64,000 nucleotides of DNA from Bordetella genomosp. 4 (GCF_002261185.1 NZ_NEVQ01000003.1:390304-454303); one strand, 5' to 3'; positions 8,090 to 16,862 are shown, numbered from the stretch's first letter. The notes: generated from the letters alone by a model not told the origin. Numbers and translations: made by a program.

Positions 8090-11000
8090 TTCTGTCCGAG
8101 GTCTGCATCAAGCGGCCGGTATTTGCATCGGTCTTGTCATTGATCATTGTCTTGATCGGCCTGATCTCATATTCGCGCTTGACGGTGCGCGAATATCCGA
8201 ACATCGACGAGCCCATCGTCTCGGTCAGCACGACCTATAAAGGCGCCTCTCCTGAGGTCATCGAATCGCAGGTCACCAAACCCCTCGAAGACCAGCTGGC
8301 CGGTATCGAAGGGGTGAACGTGATGACCTCGCGCAGCCGGTCAGAACGCAGCTATATCAACATCAAATTCAATCTGTCGCGGGATCCCGATGCCGCCGCC
8401 GCCGAGGTGCGCGACAAAGTATCCCGCGCGCGCCGCTATCTGCCGGACGAGATCGACGAGCCCATCATCGGCAAGGTCGAGGCCGATGCCACGCCGGTCA
8501 TCTATATCGCGGTAGAGTCCGGCTCGCTATCTGTGATCCAGACGTCCGACTACATCAACCGCTATATCAAGACACGCCTGTCGGTGTTACCCGGGGCCGC
8601 GGAGGTGCGCGTGTACGGCGAACGCCTGCCGTCGATGCGGATATACGTCGATCGAGCGAAGCTCGCGGCCTATCAATTGACCGTTCAGGATGTCGAGAAC
8701 GCGCTGTCCAGCCAGAACGTGGAGATTCCCGCGGGCCGCATCGAGTCGCGTGATCGCGAGTTCACGGTCGTGTCGTCGACCGATCTGCAGACGCCTGCAC
8801 AGTTCGCTGATATCGTGGTCGCCAACGTCAAGGGCTATCCCGTACGGATGCGCGATGTGGCCAGGGTCGAGGTCGGTGCGGCAGATGATCGCGTGTTGTC
8901 ACGCTTTAATGGCAAGAACGCGATCAATATCGGGTTGACCAAGCAATCCACCGCTAACCCCCTGGATCTGTCCAAAGCGGTGCGTGACGAGGTGGCGCTC
9001 TTGAATGAAACCTTGCCCGACGGGATGAGGTTGAATATCGCCTACGACACGTCCACATTCATCGAGCGTTCCATCAGCTCGGTGTACCACACCATCCTCG
9101 AGGCCATTGTGCTGGTGGTGCTGGTCATTTTCTTTTTCCTGCGCAATTTGCGGGCCAGCATCATTCCCATCGTGACGATCCCGGTGTCGCTGATCGGTGC
9201 TTGCGGCCTGATGTACATGTTTGGCTTTTCGATCAACACGCTGACGTTGTTGGCCATGGTGTTGGCGATCGGTCTGGTGGTCGATGACGCCATCGTGGTG
9301 CTCGAGAATATTTTCCGACATATCGAAAACGGCATGCCACGCCGCGAGGCGGCACTGCAGGGGTCGAAAGAAATCGGTTTTGCCGTGGTGGCGATGACGC
9401 TGACCCTGGTCACGGTGTATGCGCCGCTGGCATTCGCAACGGGGCGTACCGGCAAGCTGTTCATCGAGTTCGCCCTGACGTTGGCCGGCGCGGTACTGGT
9501 GTCGGGTTTTGTCGCGCTGACGCTGACACCCATGATGTGCTCAGTCTTGTTGCGCCATCAATCCAGCCATAGCCGCTGGTACAACCTGATCGAGGGTTGG
9601 CTTAATGGCTTGGCGAACGGCTATCGCCGCACTTTGCTGTGGGCCCTGCATCAACGGGCGCTCATCGTGATCATCGGTCTGCTTGTGGCGGCAGGCAGCG
9701 GCGTCTTGTTTTCAGTGGTCAAAAGCGAGCTGGCGCCCGTCGAAGACCGCGGGGCGATTTACGGCAGGGTGACCTCGCCCGAGGGCGCGACCCTGGGTTA
9801 CATGCTCGAGAGCGTGCAGCAGATCGAACAGTTCTACGCCCAGATCCCGGAAACCGAGGCCTATCAGTCGTCGATCGGTTTTCCGACTGTCACGGACGGT
9901 ACGGCGATTCTGCGCTTGGCCCCTTGGGAGCAGCGCGATCGCAAACAACAGGAGATCGCGCGCGAGCTGCAGTCCAAGTTCGCTTCGCTGCCCGGGGTCA
10001 AGGCCTTTCCGACGAATCCGCCGTCGCTGGGGCAATCCTCACGCTCCAAACCGGTCGAGTTCATCATCATGAGCCAGTCCTCGTATGCTGAGTTGGACAA
10101 GCTCGTGAACGTGTATGTGAACGCGTTGCGTGATTATCCTGGCTTAATCAACCTGGATACGGATCTGCGTTTGAATACGCCAGAGCTGCGTGTGCAGGTG
10201 GATCGAGACAAAATGGCCGACGTGGGCGCGGCGGTCGACGTCGTGGGCCGTACGCTGGAGTCGATGCTGGGCGGACGGCAGGTGACGCGCTACAAAGACG
10301 ACGGCGAACAGTACGACGTGATCGTGCAAGTCTTGCCGCAAGACCGCAGCAACACGACGGATATTTCGGGTATTTATGTCCGCACGCGCGACGGCAGCAT
10401 GGTGCAGCTGGACAATCTGCTGTCGGTGCATGAGAGTGTCTCGCCTCAATCGCTGAACCACTTCAATCGCCTGCGCGCAGTGAAGATCGAGGCCGAGGTG
10501 GCCCCGGGCTACGCGCTGGGCGAAGTCCTCTCTCACATGCAAGACGTGGCGCGTCAGGTACTGCCCCATACCTTGCAGACCGATCTGGACGGCCAGTCAC
10601 GCGAGTTCCGCGATTCGTCGGGCAGTATCTATCTCGTGTTCGCCATGGCGCTGGCGTTCATCTATTTGGTGATGGCCGCGCAATTCGAGAGCTGGCGCAA
10701 TCCGTTCATCATCATGTTGTCGGTGCCCTTGTCCATGACGGGGGCGTTGCTGGCGCTCTGGCTGAGTGGGGGCACCTTGTCGATCTATAGCCAGATTGGT
10801 TTGATCACGCTGGTCGGTTTGATCACAAAACACGGCATCCTGATCGTCGAGTTCGCTAATCAATTGCGGGACGAGGGGCATGAGCTGTTCGACGCTGTCA
10901 TCGAGGCCAGTGTGCTGCGCCTGCGTCCGATTTTGATGACCACAGGGGCGATGGTGTTGGGTACCCTGCCGCTCGCAGTTTCCACCGGTGCGGGGGCAGA

Positions 11001-11184
11001 GTCCCGGCAGCAGATTGGTTGGGTGCTGGTCGGCGGGCTGATGCTCGGTACGTTTCTGACCTTGTTCGTAGTGCCTGTGGCGTACACGTTGATCGCAAAA
11101 GCCCGTCTGCCCCGCGATGCGAGCGGCGACGACAAGGCGCACGCTGCCGGCAGCGCGCAGGCTGCGCCATCCAGCGAGCACTAA
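8086..11184 (+). CDS. RND multidrug efflux permease, HAE1 family
   Basis: A 1032-residue inner-membrane proton/drug antiporter. The N-terminus MILSEVCIKRPVFASVLSL and the internal duplication of six transmembrane helices plus a large periplasmic loop are standard. The proton-relay aspartate pair is in GLVVDDAIVVLENI, and GxxxFxxF-like helices follow near 870-1010. Closest in style to MexW/MdtC-type or VexF-type pumps, but the class cannot be assigned by eye. No outer-membrane factor gene is present within the window, so it probably borrows a channel encoded elsewhere. Drug range cannot be inferred. Confidence 0.94.
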   Translation: MILSEVCIKRPVFASVLSLIIVLIGLISYSRLTVREYPNIDEPIVSVSTTYKGASPEVIESQVTKPLEDQLAGIEGVNVMTSRSRSERSYINIKFNLSRDPDAAAAEVRDKVSRARRYLPDEIDEPIIGKVEADATPVIYIAVESGSLSVIQTSDYINRYIKTRLSVLPGAAEVRVYGERLPSMRIYVDRAKLAAYQLTVQDVENALSSQNVEIPAGRIESRDREFTVVSSTDLQTPAQFADIVVANVKGYPVRMRDVARVEVGAADDRVLSRFNGKNAINIGLTKQSTANPLDLSKAVRDEVALLNETLPDGMRLNIAYDTSTFIERSISSVYHTILEAIVLVVLVIFFFLRNLRASIIPIVTIPVSLIGACGLMYMFGFSINTLTLLAMVLAIGLVVDDAIVVLENIFRHIENGMPRREAALQGSKEIGFAVVAMTLTLVTVYAPLAFATGRTGKLFIEFALTLAGAVLVSGFVALTLTPMMCSVLLRHQSSHSRWYNLIEGWLNGLANGYRRTLLWALHQRALIVIIGLLVAAGSGVLFSVVKSELAPVEDRGAIYGRVTSPEGATLGYMLESVQQIEQFYAQIPETEAYQSSIGFPTVTDGTAILRLAPWEQRDRKQQEIARELQSKFASLPGVKAFPTNPPSLGQSSRSKPVEFIIMSQSSYAELDKLVNVYVNALRDYPGLINLDTDLRLNTPELRVQVDRDKMADVGAAVDVVGRTLESMLGGRQVTRYKDDGEQYDVIVQVLPQDRSNTTDISGIYVRTRDGSMVQLDNLLSVHESVSPQSLNHFNRLRAVKIEAEVAPGYALGEVLSHMQDVARQVLPHTLQTDLDGQSREFRDSSGSIYLVFAMALAFIYLVMAAQFESWRNPFIIMLSVPLSMTGALLALWLSGGTLSIYSQIGLITLVGLITKHGILIVEFANQLRDEGHELFDAVIEASVLRLRPILMTTGAMVLGTLPLAVSTGAGAESRQQIGWVLVGGLMLGTFLTLFVVPVAYTLIAKARLPRDASGDDKAHAAGSAQAAPSSEH

Positions 11185-11188
11185 CGAT

Positions 11189-11428
11189 TCAGCGGTCTTG
11201 CTTGTCCGACTGTGACGTGTCCAACATGTCGTCTTCGGGGGTAATCACGCCCGGTTCGCCGGGTGGCGTGATGACGCGCCCTTGACGGGGACGCCCAGCT
11301 ACCTTGGGTGCGTCATCCGGCATAGGCATGATGCCGGTGCCATGGACCGGGTCGGTAGGCGTTTTGGGCGGCCGGGCATCGGCGGCAGTGTGCTCTGAGG
11401 GGGCATTCTCTCGGGCAGTTTTTTCCAT
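11189..11428 (-). CDS. Small proline-rich hypothetical protein
   Basis: A 79-residue hydrophilic protein beginning MEKTARENAPSEHTAADARP, with no signal peptide or membrane segment and a proline/aspartate-rich, probably disordered composition (GRVITPPGEPGVITPEDDML near the end contains a repeated VITP motif). I chose this start because AGGAG lies 8 bp ahead of it; a longer frame upstream has no such site. It converges on the RND permease, leaving 4 bp between stop codons. I do not recognise a family. Confidence 0.6.
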   Translation of the reverse strand: MEKTARENAPSEHTAADARPPKTPTDPVHGTGIMPMPDDAPKVAGRPRQGRVITPPGEPGVITPEDDMLDTSQSDKQDR

Positions 11429-11730
11429 GATGAACTCCTGGTGAGCAATGAGTGCGGTGCGGACCACAGCCGTTTACCTGCTTAGGTGGGCAGCGGCTCG
11501 ACGGCCATGACGGTATGTATCCCTAGCAAGTCGCATGCCGGTGCAGCATGATCGAAGGAGTGAAATCCGGATGGACCTGCTCGAAGGAGAGATGCTGGGT
11601 ACACTAATGGCTTCGCTTGTGGCGCCGTAGCCGGCCCGCTGAGAGCGGCTGCCATGCCGTTCCAGTGTGTTGGTCCGGGTGCCAACCATGCCGCACCCTG
11701 CGGCATACCTCTAGTTACCAATAGCCTGAC
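11429..11730. other. Intergenic region upstream of dnaQ
   Basis: About 300 bp with no convincing gene. It must carry the promoters of the small gene to the left and of dnaQ. Two CGAAGGAG motifs occur (11552-11559 and 11582-11589). The first precedes a 19-codon frame, MDLLEGEMLGTLMASLVAP, starting at 11571; it could be a leader peptide but nothing else supports it. No clear -35/-10 pair was found. Confidence 0.3.
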
Positions 11731-12462
11731 ATGCGCCAAATCATTTTCGATACTGAAACCACCGGCCTGGACCCTGCGCAGGGGCACCGGATTGTTGAAA
11801 TCGGCTGCGTCGAGATCGTCAACCGGACCGTCACCGGGAACAATCTGCACATTTATTTGAATCCGGACCGCGACAGCGACCCCGAGGCGCTGGCGGTACA
11901 CGGTCTGACGACCGAGTTTTTATCCGACAAGCCGCGTTTCAGTGACGTGGCGGACCAGTTTCTCGAATTCATCGCCGGCGCAGAGCTCATCGCCCATAAC
12001 GCGGCGTTTGACGTGAAATTCTTCAATGCCGAGCTCAAACGCATCGGCCGCGGCGAATTGGCCGAGCTGTGCGGCAAGATCACGGATTCGCTGTTGTTTG
12101 CGCGGACGCTGTATCCAGGTAAACGGAACTCGCTGGACGCCTTGTGTGATCGTCTGGGGGTGTCCAATGCGCACCGGACGCTGCACGGCGCTTTGCTTGA
12201 CTCGCAACTGTTGGGAGAAGTCTGGCTGGCCATGACCCGCGGGCAGGATGCGCTGTTGATCGATGTCGACGACAGCGGACCGTCCACGGGGGCTGGGGTG
12301 ACGCTGAAAGCGTTTGACGGCAGTGTATTGCCAGTGTTGGCGGCCTCCGCGGAGGAATTGGCCGAGCATGAGGAATATTTGGCCAGTCTGGATAAATCCG
12401 TAGGGGGTGACTGCGTGTGGCGTAGTCTGGAGGCGCCTAAAGCGGTGGTCGCCGCCGCGTGA
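11731..12462 (+). CDS. dnaQ: DNA polymerase III epsilon subunit (3'-5' proofreading exonuclease)
   Basis: Proofreads newly made DNA as part of the polymerase III core with DnaE and HolE-like subunits. The 243-residue protein shows all DEDDh residues: D7 and E9 in FDTETTGLDP (Exo I), D94 in AHNAAFDVKFF (Exo II), H152 and D157 in LHGALLDSQLL (Exo III). The C-terminal third after about residue 175 is the less conserved segment that binds the alpha subunit. In many proteobacteria dnaQ is next to rnhA; here an RND pump lies between. Confidence 0.95.
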   Translation: MRQIIFDTETTGLDPAQGHRIVEIGCVEIVNRTVTGNNLHIYLNPDRDSDPEALAVHGLTTEFLSDKPRFSDVADQFLEFIAGAELIAHNAAFDVKFFNAELKRIGRGELAELCGKITDSLLFARTLYPGKRNSLDALCDRLGVSNAHRTLHGALLDSQLLGEVWLAMTRGQDALLIDVDDSGPSTGAGVTLKAFDGSVLPVLAASAEELAEHEEYLASLDKSVGGDCVWRSLEAPKAVVAAA

Positions 12463-12530
12463 TGCGGGATTGCTCCCGGTGACGTCATTTTTACTGGGAG
12501 AAAACCGAGAGGCGCCGCGCCCAGCGGTAT

Positions 12531-12560
12531 TTGCCGGGCTGGCTTTTTCTATGCTAGAAT
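12531..12560 (+). promoter_or_regulatory. Sigma70-type promoter of tRNA-Val
   Basis: TTGCCG (12531-12536) and TAGAAT (12555-12560) with an 18-bp spacer, ending 11 bp before the mature tRNA. Placement and hexamers fit a strong housekeeping promoter, read by eye. Confidence 0.55.
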
Positions 12561-12571
12561 TCCGCTTCTTT

Positions 12572-12646
12572 GGGTGGTTAGCTCAGTGGTAGAGCACTGC
12601 CTTCACACGGCAGGGGTCACAAGTTCGAACCTTGTACCACCCACCA
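12572..12646 (+). tRNA. tRNA-Val, anticodon CAC
   Basis: A 75-nt tRNA with encoded CCA. The acceptor stem GGGTGGT pairs with ACCACCC (12636-12642), the anticodon stem CTGCC/GGCAG encloses TTCACAC with anticodon CAC (reads GTG), and the T arm contains GTTCGAAC. Discriminator base is A. It is preceded by a good promoter and followed after 12 bp by a terminator, so it is a single-gene unit. No duplicated 3' end was found nearby, so no sign of an integrated element. Confidence 0.97.
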
Positions 12647-12658
12647 GGATATCCAAAG

Positions 12659-12694
12659 AAAAGGGCCTGATCGCATAGATCAGGCCCTTTTTTT
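12659..12694 (+). terminator. Intrinsic terminator of tRNA-Val
   Basis: AAAGGGCCTGATC and GATCAGGCCCTTT form a 13-bp perfect stem with a short GCATA loop, followed by further T residues. It immediately follows the tRNA gene. Confidence 0.93.
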
Positions 12695-12732
12695 CGTGTG
12701 TGCAGCAGGCGGGTTCTACCCCGCAAACCGGC

Positions 12733-12822
12733 TTAAGTGCCGTTGCTTTGCTGTTGCGAGGCGATTCGCTCTTTTACTGCCTCGTACATCCAAAGTAATC
12801 CAATGATCAGAAAACCGGCCAT
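12733..12822 (-). CDS. Putative 29-residue small membrane protein
   Basis: A very short reading frame starting MAGFLIIGLLWMYEAVKERI and ending in a polar SQQQSNGT tail. It has a hydrophobic stretch of ten residues followed by an amphipathic charged segment, the usual shape of single-pass small membrane proteins. The start is preceded by a GGGAGAGGCGGG purine-rich site at good spacing. It lies beyond the tRNA terminator on the opposite strand. Length alone makes it uncertain; no family is recognised. Confidence 0.4.
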   Translation of the reverse strand: MAGFLIIGLLWMYEAVKERIASQQQSNGT

Positions 12823-12934
12823 CCCGCCTCTCCCTTGTGTAAATTCCATCCGTGCTGCCCGGTATCTGTCTTTACCGTGTCACTGACACTGGTCTTCGCA
12901 GGGCAGATCCAGCGTCAGGCAGTCTGTTGTCGTT

Positions 12935-13159
12935 CTATCGCTTGAAGTAGTAGTCCAGCATCTCGCCAGTAGGGTACTGGCGTTTTGGGTATCGCCTTGC
13001 CAGATAGGCCTTCAGCTCGTCTTCTGCGCTCGGCGGTCGAAAGGCGTTGGTAGGCGCCCCCATCAGGCGTTGAGCCTCCTGTAACGTGCGTTGCGCGCAC
13101 AGCTCTCCCGCGCTGACAGGGGCATTTCTCATATTCTTCTTCTGGTCGAAGCTTTCCAT
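12935..13159 (-). CDS. Small hypothetical protein (74 residues)
   Basis: Hydrophilic protein with no signal or membrane segment. Recognisable pieces are LCAQRTLQEAQRLMGAP and a C-terminal DELKAYLARRYPKRQYPTGE stretch rich in Arg, Lys and Tyr. The first ATG lacks a clear ribosome site; the in-frame ATG at 13132 (MRNAPVSAGEL) is preceded by a GAAGAAGAA purine tract and may be the true start. It lies 58 bp beyond the end of the exported acidic protein gene on the same strand and could be cotranscribed. Function unknown. Confidence 0.5.
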   Translation of the reverse strand: MESFDQKKNMRNAPVSAGELCAQRTLQEAQRLMGAPTNAFRPPSAEDELKAYLARRYPKRQYPTGEMLDYYFKR

Positions 13160-13217
13160 TTTTGTCGTCAGAGATCAGTTGGCAAAGGAGTGACTGAAAA
13201 TTCGTGCCCGGCGCCGG

Positions 13218-13679
13218 CTATTTCTTTCGATGTGCGCGCACCACTTCAACGTTGGCCCGCTGTTGCGCGGTAAACGATGCCAGGGCCTGCGGACCAGCGC
13301 TCTGCTCCACCGCCAGATACATGCCAGCGTGCAGGACGGCCAGCGTGGCCGAAACATATTGCTGGCTCGACAATCCGTGCCGCGCCAATGCCGCACGTGC
13401 CTCCGGCCGGGCATTGAGCCGGCGCGCGAGGTCTTCGACTGAATCGGCGGCGTCGCTTTCATCATCGTCATCGTTGTCGTCTGCGTCGCTGTCGTCCGCC
13501 ATCTGCACGGTGCCTAGTTCCGCCGTCACGGCGGCCATGCGGTCCAGCATGGCGGGAGTCAGGACAAAGCTTGCCGGGTCGGCATCCGACGAAGCCCAAA
13601 CCTGGTCTGTGGCCATCACGAACATCAAACCCAAGGCCGCGACAAAGCGCCGAGAAAAAGAACTGCTGGAGAAAGACAT
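13218..13679 (-). CDS. Exported hypothetical protein with polyaspartate tract
   Basis: A 153-residue protein with a probable Sec signal peptide (SRRFVAALGLMFVMATDQVWASS, cleavage after VWA). The mature part starts with a helical region, then an acidic tract DDSDADDNDDDDESDAAD, then a basic helical half ending in VRAHRKK. GGAAAG precedes the chosen start at 13679; a start four codons upstream is possible. The acidic run might bind divalent cations or a basic partner, but this is speculation. No family is recognised. Confidence 0.6.
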   Translation of the reverse strand: MSFSSSSFSRRFVAALGLMFVMATDQVWASSDADPASFVLTPAMLDRMAAVTAELGTVQMADDSDADDNDDDDESDAADSVEDLARRLNARPEARAALARHGLSSQQYVSATLAVLHAGMYLAVEQSAGPQALASFTAQQRANVEVVRAHRKK

Positions 13680-13856
13680 GGTTCTTTCCATTCAAGAACA
13701 CCACATAGAGGCCCGCAATCTACCTGTCCGTCATGCGCTGCGCCCCACCCCGGCGGGGTAGGTGTCGCAAAATGGTAACGATGGCGCTCGCCTGTTCCTG
13801 GCGTGGATAAAATCCGCCCAGCGTTGTTTCGAAGGGAAGTCCAACGGAGATCGTCC

Positions 13857-14948
13857 ATGTCTACCCGCCGTTCCACGAGTCGTGCGCTGGCAAGCCTGCA
13901 TCAGATGACCTGTCTGGATACGGGCGGTCCGCAGTTGATTCAGCCTTTGCTGCAAAGCATGCACCAATTGATCGGCTTTGAATCGGGGGGGTATTTCTAT
14001 CCGGGCGGCGATGGCGAGTTGGAAGCGCACATGGAAGATCCCGGTGTTGCCGCTGCTGTGCCAGAGCATTTTGATCCGTGTCTCCTGCGCAGCGAAAGCC
14101 AGATGTTCCACAACACCTTGCGCCAATCCAGCGATATCGCTCTGCATGAATACGGTCCTCGCACGCTGGATCAGATGCTCAGAGGGACGTATTCCGGACT
14201 GCTTCGCAGTGACTATTACAACGTGGTCATGCGTCCTGCGGGCGTCGCCGACTGGTTGTGCCTGGCATTGCGCACGCAGCAGGGGCAGGGCATAGGCATG
14301 TTGTTCCTCTTTCGTCCGGCGGGCGCGCAGCCCTTCCAGCAGGCCGAGGTCGCGGCGCTGGCGCGTCTCGAATCCCATTTGGCGAGCGCCCTGCAGCCCG
14401 GCGCATCCGACTCGGGCGAGCGGGACGCGCATCGCCAAGGGTTGTTGATCGCCACTCTCGACGCGAAGCCGTTGTGGATCTGCCCCGAGGCCGAGGTGCT
14501 CATGCCACTGGCGTTCGGCTGGCGTTGGCGGCGCGGCGCGGAATTGCCCGAGGTTGTGAAAGCGCTGTTGCAACGGCTTGTTCCGCGGCCGGGAACCTTG
14601 CCGCCCCCGCCGTACATGGATTGGTGCAACGCGCAAGGCCGATTCTCACTGCGCGCCGTACGCCTGGCCGCGGCCCTAGGCCATGGCGAAGCCGTGGGGG
14701 TACACATCACTCAGCACGTAGCGCGCGGCGTGCGCCTGATGTCGGCATTGAGCGCGCTGCGCCTGCCGCAACGCCAATATGAACTGGCCTATTGGCTGGC
14801 GCGAGGCCTGTCGGAATCACAAATCGCCCAACGCATGGATATCAGCCTCAACACGGTGGTCTATCATCGCCGCCAGCTCTATAACCGATTGGGGGCGAAT
14901 AACCGCATCGAACTGCTGACGAAGTTGGGGTTGTACGGTCGCCCATAA
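13857..14948 (+). CDS. LuxR-type helix-turn-helix transcriptional regulator
   Basis: A 363-residue regulator. The start is fixed by GGAG ten bases before ATG. The N-terminal 290 residues look like a GAF/PAS-type sensory region but carry no motif I can name. The C-terminal LuxR HTH is clear: LPQRQYELAYWLARGLSESQ, then IAQRMDISLNTVVYHRRQLYNRLG, ending in RIELLTKLGLYG. No phospho-acceptor receiver domain is present. It is divergent from the exported acidic protein gene, which may be a target, and 98 bp ahead of the deacetylase gene. Confidence 0.85.
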   Translation: MSTRRSTSRALASLHQMTCLDTGGPQLIQPLLQSMHQLIGFESGGYFYPGGDGELEAHMEDPGVAAAVPEHFDPCLLRSESQMFHNTLRQSSDIALHEYGPRTLDQMLRGTYSGLLRSDYYNVVMRPAGVADWLCLALRTQQGQGIGMLFLFRPAGAQPFQQAEVAALARLESHLASALQPGASDSGERDAHRQGLLIATLDAKPLWICPEAEVLMPLAFGWRWRRGAELPEVVKALLQRLVPRPGTLPPPPYMDWCNAQGRFSLRAVRLAAALGHGEAVGVHITQHVARGVRLMSALSALRLPQRQYELAYWLARGLSESQIAQRMDISLNTVVYHRRQLYNRLGANNRIELLTKLGLYGRP

Positions 14949-15046
14949 TAGTAGCGGCCGTTCCCTGTCACAGGATTGATGCCGTCACTTGGTCTGGTTC
15001 TGTAGTTTGATTGAGCGCTGCAATCTGCGCGACATACGGAGCGGTT

Positions 15047-15994
15047 ATGGTCATGGCTGAAACCGCCACAGTGGCGGAAAGTGAGCCCAGCATGCCCGAC
15101 GGCAACGTCCCAGCCAGACTATTCGATTACTGCCCCCAGGGTGCTCAGCCACCCGCTGGCAGTCCCTCATTGGCAGAGGGCACTGGGCAGTGGTGGAAAC
15201 GCATTGTGGTATGCGGCGATGATTTTGGCATGAACGCCAGCATTGACGCCGGGATAATGAGACTCGCTCGACTGGGGCGTTTGAGCGCCGTCAGTTGTTT
15301 ATCGCAGGGGCAGACATTTGCCGACCACGGGCCGAATTTACGCGAATTCGATCTGGATTTAGGCGTACATCTGAATCTGACCCAGAGCTTGGGCGATCCT
15401 GCCCAGACGCCGATCATGTCTTTGCCTGTCCTGATCGCACGCGCCTATGCAGGACGCCTGGACGAGGCATGGATCGATGCTCAGCTGGCGCGCCAGTTCG
15501 ACGCCTTTGAGGCCGTGATGGGCCGCGCTCCCGATTATGTAGATGGGCATCAGCACGTGCATCAACTGCCTGGGGTGCTGCCGCGCTTGCTGCAACTGCT
15601 GGAGTCCCGCTACGGCACGCATGCGCCTTGGCTGCGTCATACGGCGCCGGGCATGCAGGACGGCATTCCCTTGCGCGAGTCGGCCAAGGCGCGTCTGGTT
15701 GGCGCATTGGGTGCGAGCGCCATCGCTCGGGTGTCCGATCGAGACGGGTGGCGCACGAATCGCCGGCTATTGGGCGTGTATGAACAGCAGGGGGGCGGAC
15801 GGCGTTATTCCCGGCTGTTGCAGCGGTGGTTGCACAATGCGCGCGATGGAGACCTGGTCATGTGTCATCCGGCATTGCCTGGCGGCTGCGATGCGCTGGC
15901 ATCGCAGCGCGCGGCCGAGTTCGAGGTGCTGTCGCGCCCTGACCTCGGCGATTGGATGCGTTGCAATGGGGTGCGAGTGGCGCGGCCGGCCTGA
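15047..15994 (+). CDS. ChbG/HpnK-family polysaccharide deacetylase-like hydrolase
   Basis: A metal-dependent deacetylase of the YdjC fold. Ligand motifs are CGDDFGMNASIDAGI (Asp pair), GVHLNLTQ (His) and DGHQHVHQLPGVLP (His-rich motif); CHPALPGG near the end is also typical. Relatives deacetylate chitin oligosaccharides (ChbG) or act in hopanoid or lipid A-like glycolipid modification (HpnK, ArnD-like). An N-terminal extension of about 45 residues before WWKRIVVCGDD is unusual. ACGGAG lies ahead of the ATG at 15047, with a second in-frame ATG two codons later. Substrate unknown. Confidence 0.82.
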   Translation: MVMAETATVAESEPSMPDGNVPARLFDYCPQGAQPPAGSPSLAEGTGQWWKRIVVCGDDFGMNASIDAGIMRLARLGRLSAVSCLSQGQTFADHGPNLREFDLDLGVHLNLTQSLGDPAQTPIMSLPVLIARAYAGRLDEAWIDAQLARQFDAFEAVMGRAPDYVDGHQHVHQLPGVLPRLLQLLESRYGTHAPWLRHTAPGMQDGIPLRESAKARLVGALGASAIARVSDRDGWRTNRRLLGVYEQQGGGRRYSRLLQRWLHNARDGDLVMCHPALPGGCDALASQRAAEFEVLSRPDLGDWMRCNGVRVARPA

Positions 15995-16091
15995 CAGCAG
16001 CGTACGGCTGAGCGGACACCCTTGATCTCAGCCGTCATCCGCCACGATCCGGCAGGCGTTTGGCACGGGCAGAAAATTTGCTGCGTTGCCC

Positions 16092-16862
16092 TCAACGCCG
16101 CCGGAACGTAGGTGAACGTTTTTCCTGAAATGCCCGACGTCCTTCCATGGCGTCCGCAGTGGCAAAGCAGATGGTTTGCAGATCTCGTTCGTATGCCGTG
16201 GCTTGCTCCATCGGCATGCTCAGTGCCGCGCGCAGGTTGACCTTGGCGGTTTCCGCTGCAATGGGCGCGCGGGCCGCGATTGCGCCGGCAATCGCGGCGG
16301 CACGTTCGCGTAATGCATCGGAAGCAACAACTTCACTGACCAAGCCCCAACTCAAGGCCTGTTGCGCCGAGATAGGGTCGCCTGTCATCACCATCAGCGC
16401 TGCGTTCGAGGCGCCGATGGAATGCAGCAGTTGTGCCGTCATGCCGCCGCCGCCAATCCAGCCTAGCTTGATTTCGGGAGAGCCGAGCTTGGCATTGTCC
16501 GAAGCGATGCGAATATCGCACGCCAGCGCCATTTCAAGACCGCCGCCAAATGCATAGCCGTTGATTGCCGCAATGGCGGGTTTCTTGAGTGCGCGGATCA
16601 AATCGCAGTAATCGCGGCGGTTGCGGAAATCCCATGGTGTGGCGTAGCTGTCGAGTTCTACGATATCCGAGCCTGCGCAGAATGACTTGGGTCCCGCACC
16701 GGTCAGGATGACGGTACGTACGTCATCGCTTTGATTGCAAGTCTGAACGGCTTGAACCAGCAGCTCCGCCATCTCCGGCGTCATCGCATTGAGTTTTTCG
16801 GGCCGGTTCAGCTCGATCCAGGCCACATGATTTTGAATATGCAGGTTGACGAGACTAGTCAC
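16092..16862 (-). CDS. Enoyl-CoA hydratase/isomerase family protein
   Basis: Crotonase-fold enzyme acting on a CoA thioester. The GTG start overlaps the end of the preceding gene by 8 bp and has AAAGGA ahead. Oxyanion-hole motifs KSFCAGSDIVEL and NGYAFGGGLEMALACD are intact, and one catalytic Glu is present in GSPEIKLGW. The second Glu of classical hydratases, in AMExVLTGD, is replaced here (NAALMVMTGD), so simple syn-hydration is doubtful; isomerase, hydrolase or lyase chemistry is possible. It is the last gene of the catabolic operon that begins at 23297. Confidence 0.85.
   Translation of the reverse strand: MTSLVNLHIQNHVAWIELNRPEKLNAMTPEMAELLVQAVQTCNQSDDVRTVILTGAGPKSFCAGSDIVELDSYATPWDFRNRRDYCDLIRALKKPAIAAINGYAFGGGLEMALACDIRIASDNAKLGSPEIKLGWIGGGGMTAQLLHSIGASNAALMVMTGDPISAQQALSWGLVSEVVASDALRERAAAIAGAIAARAPIAAETAKVNLRAALSMPMEQATAYERDLQTICFATADAMEGRRAFQEKRSPTFRRR

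Noticed and set aside
12572..12646. tRNA-Val as an integration site of a genomic island
   Set aside because: No integrase gene and no duplicated tRNA 3' end were found in the window; a terminator follows normally.
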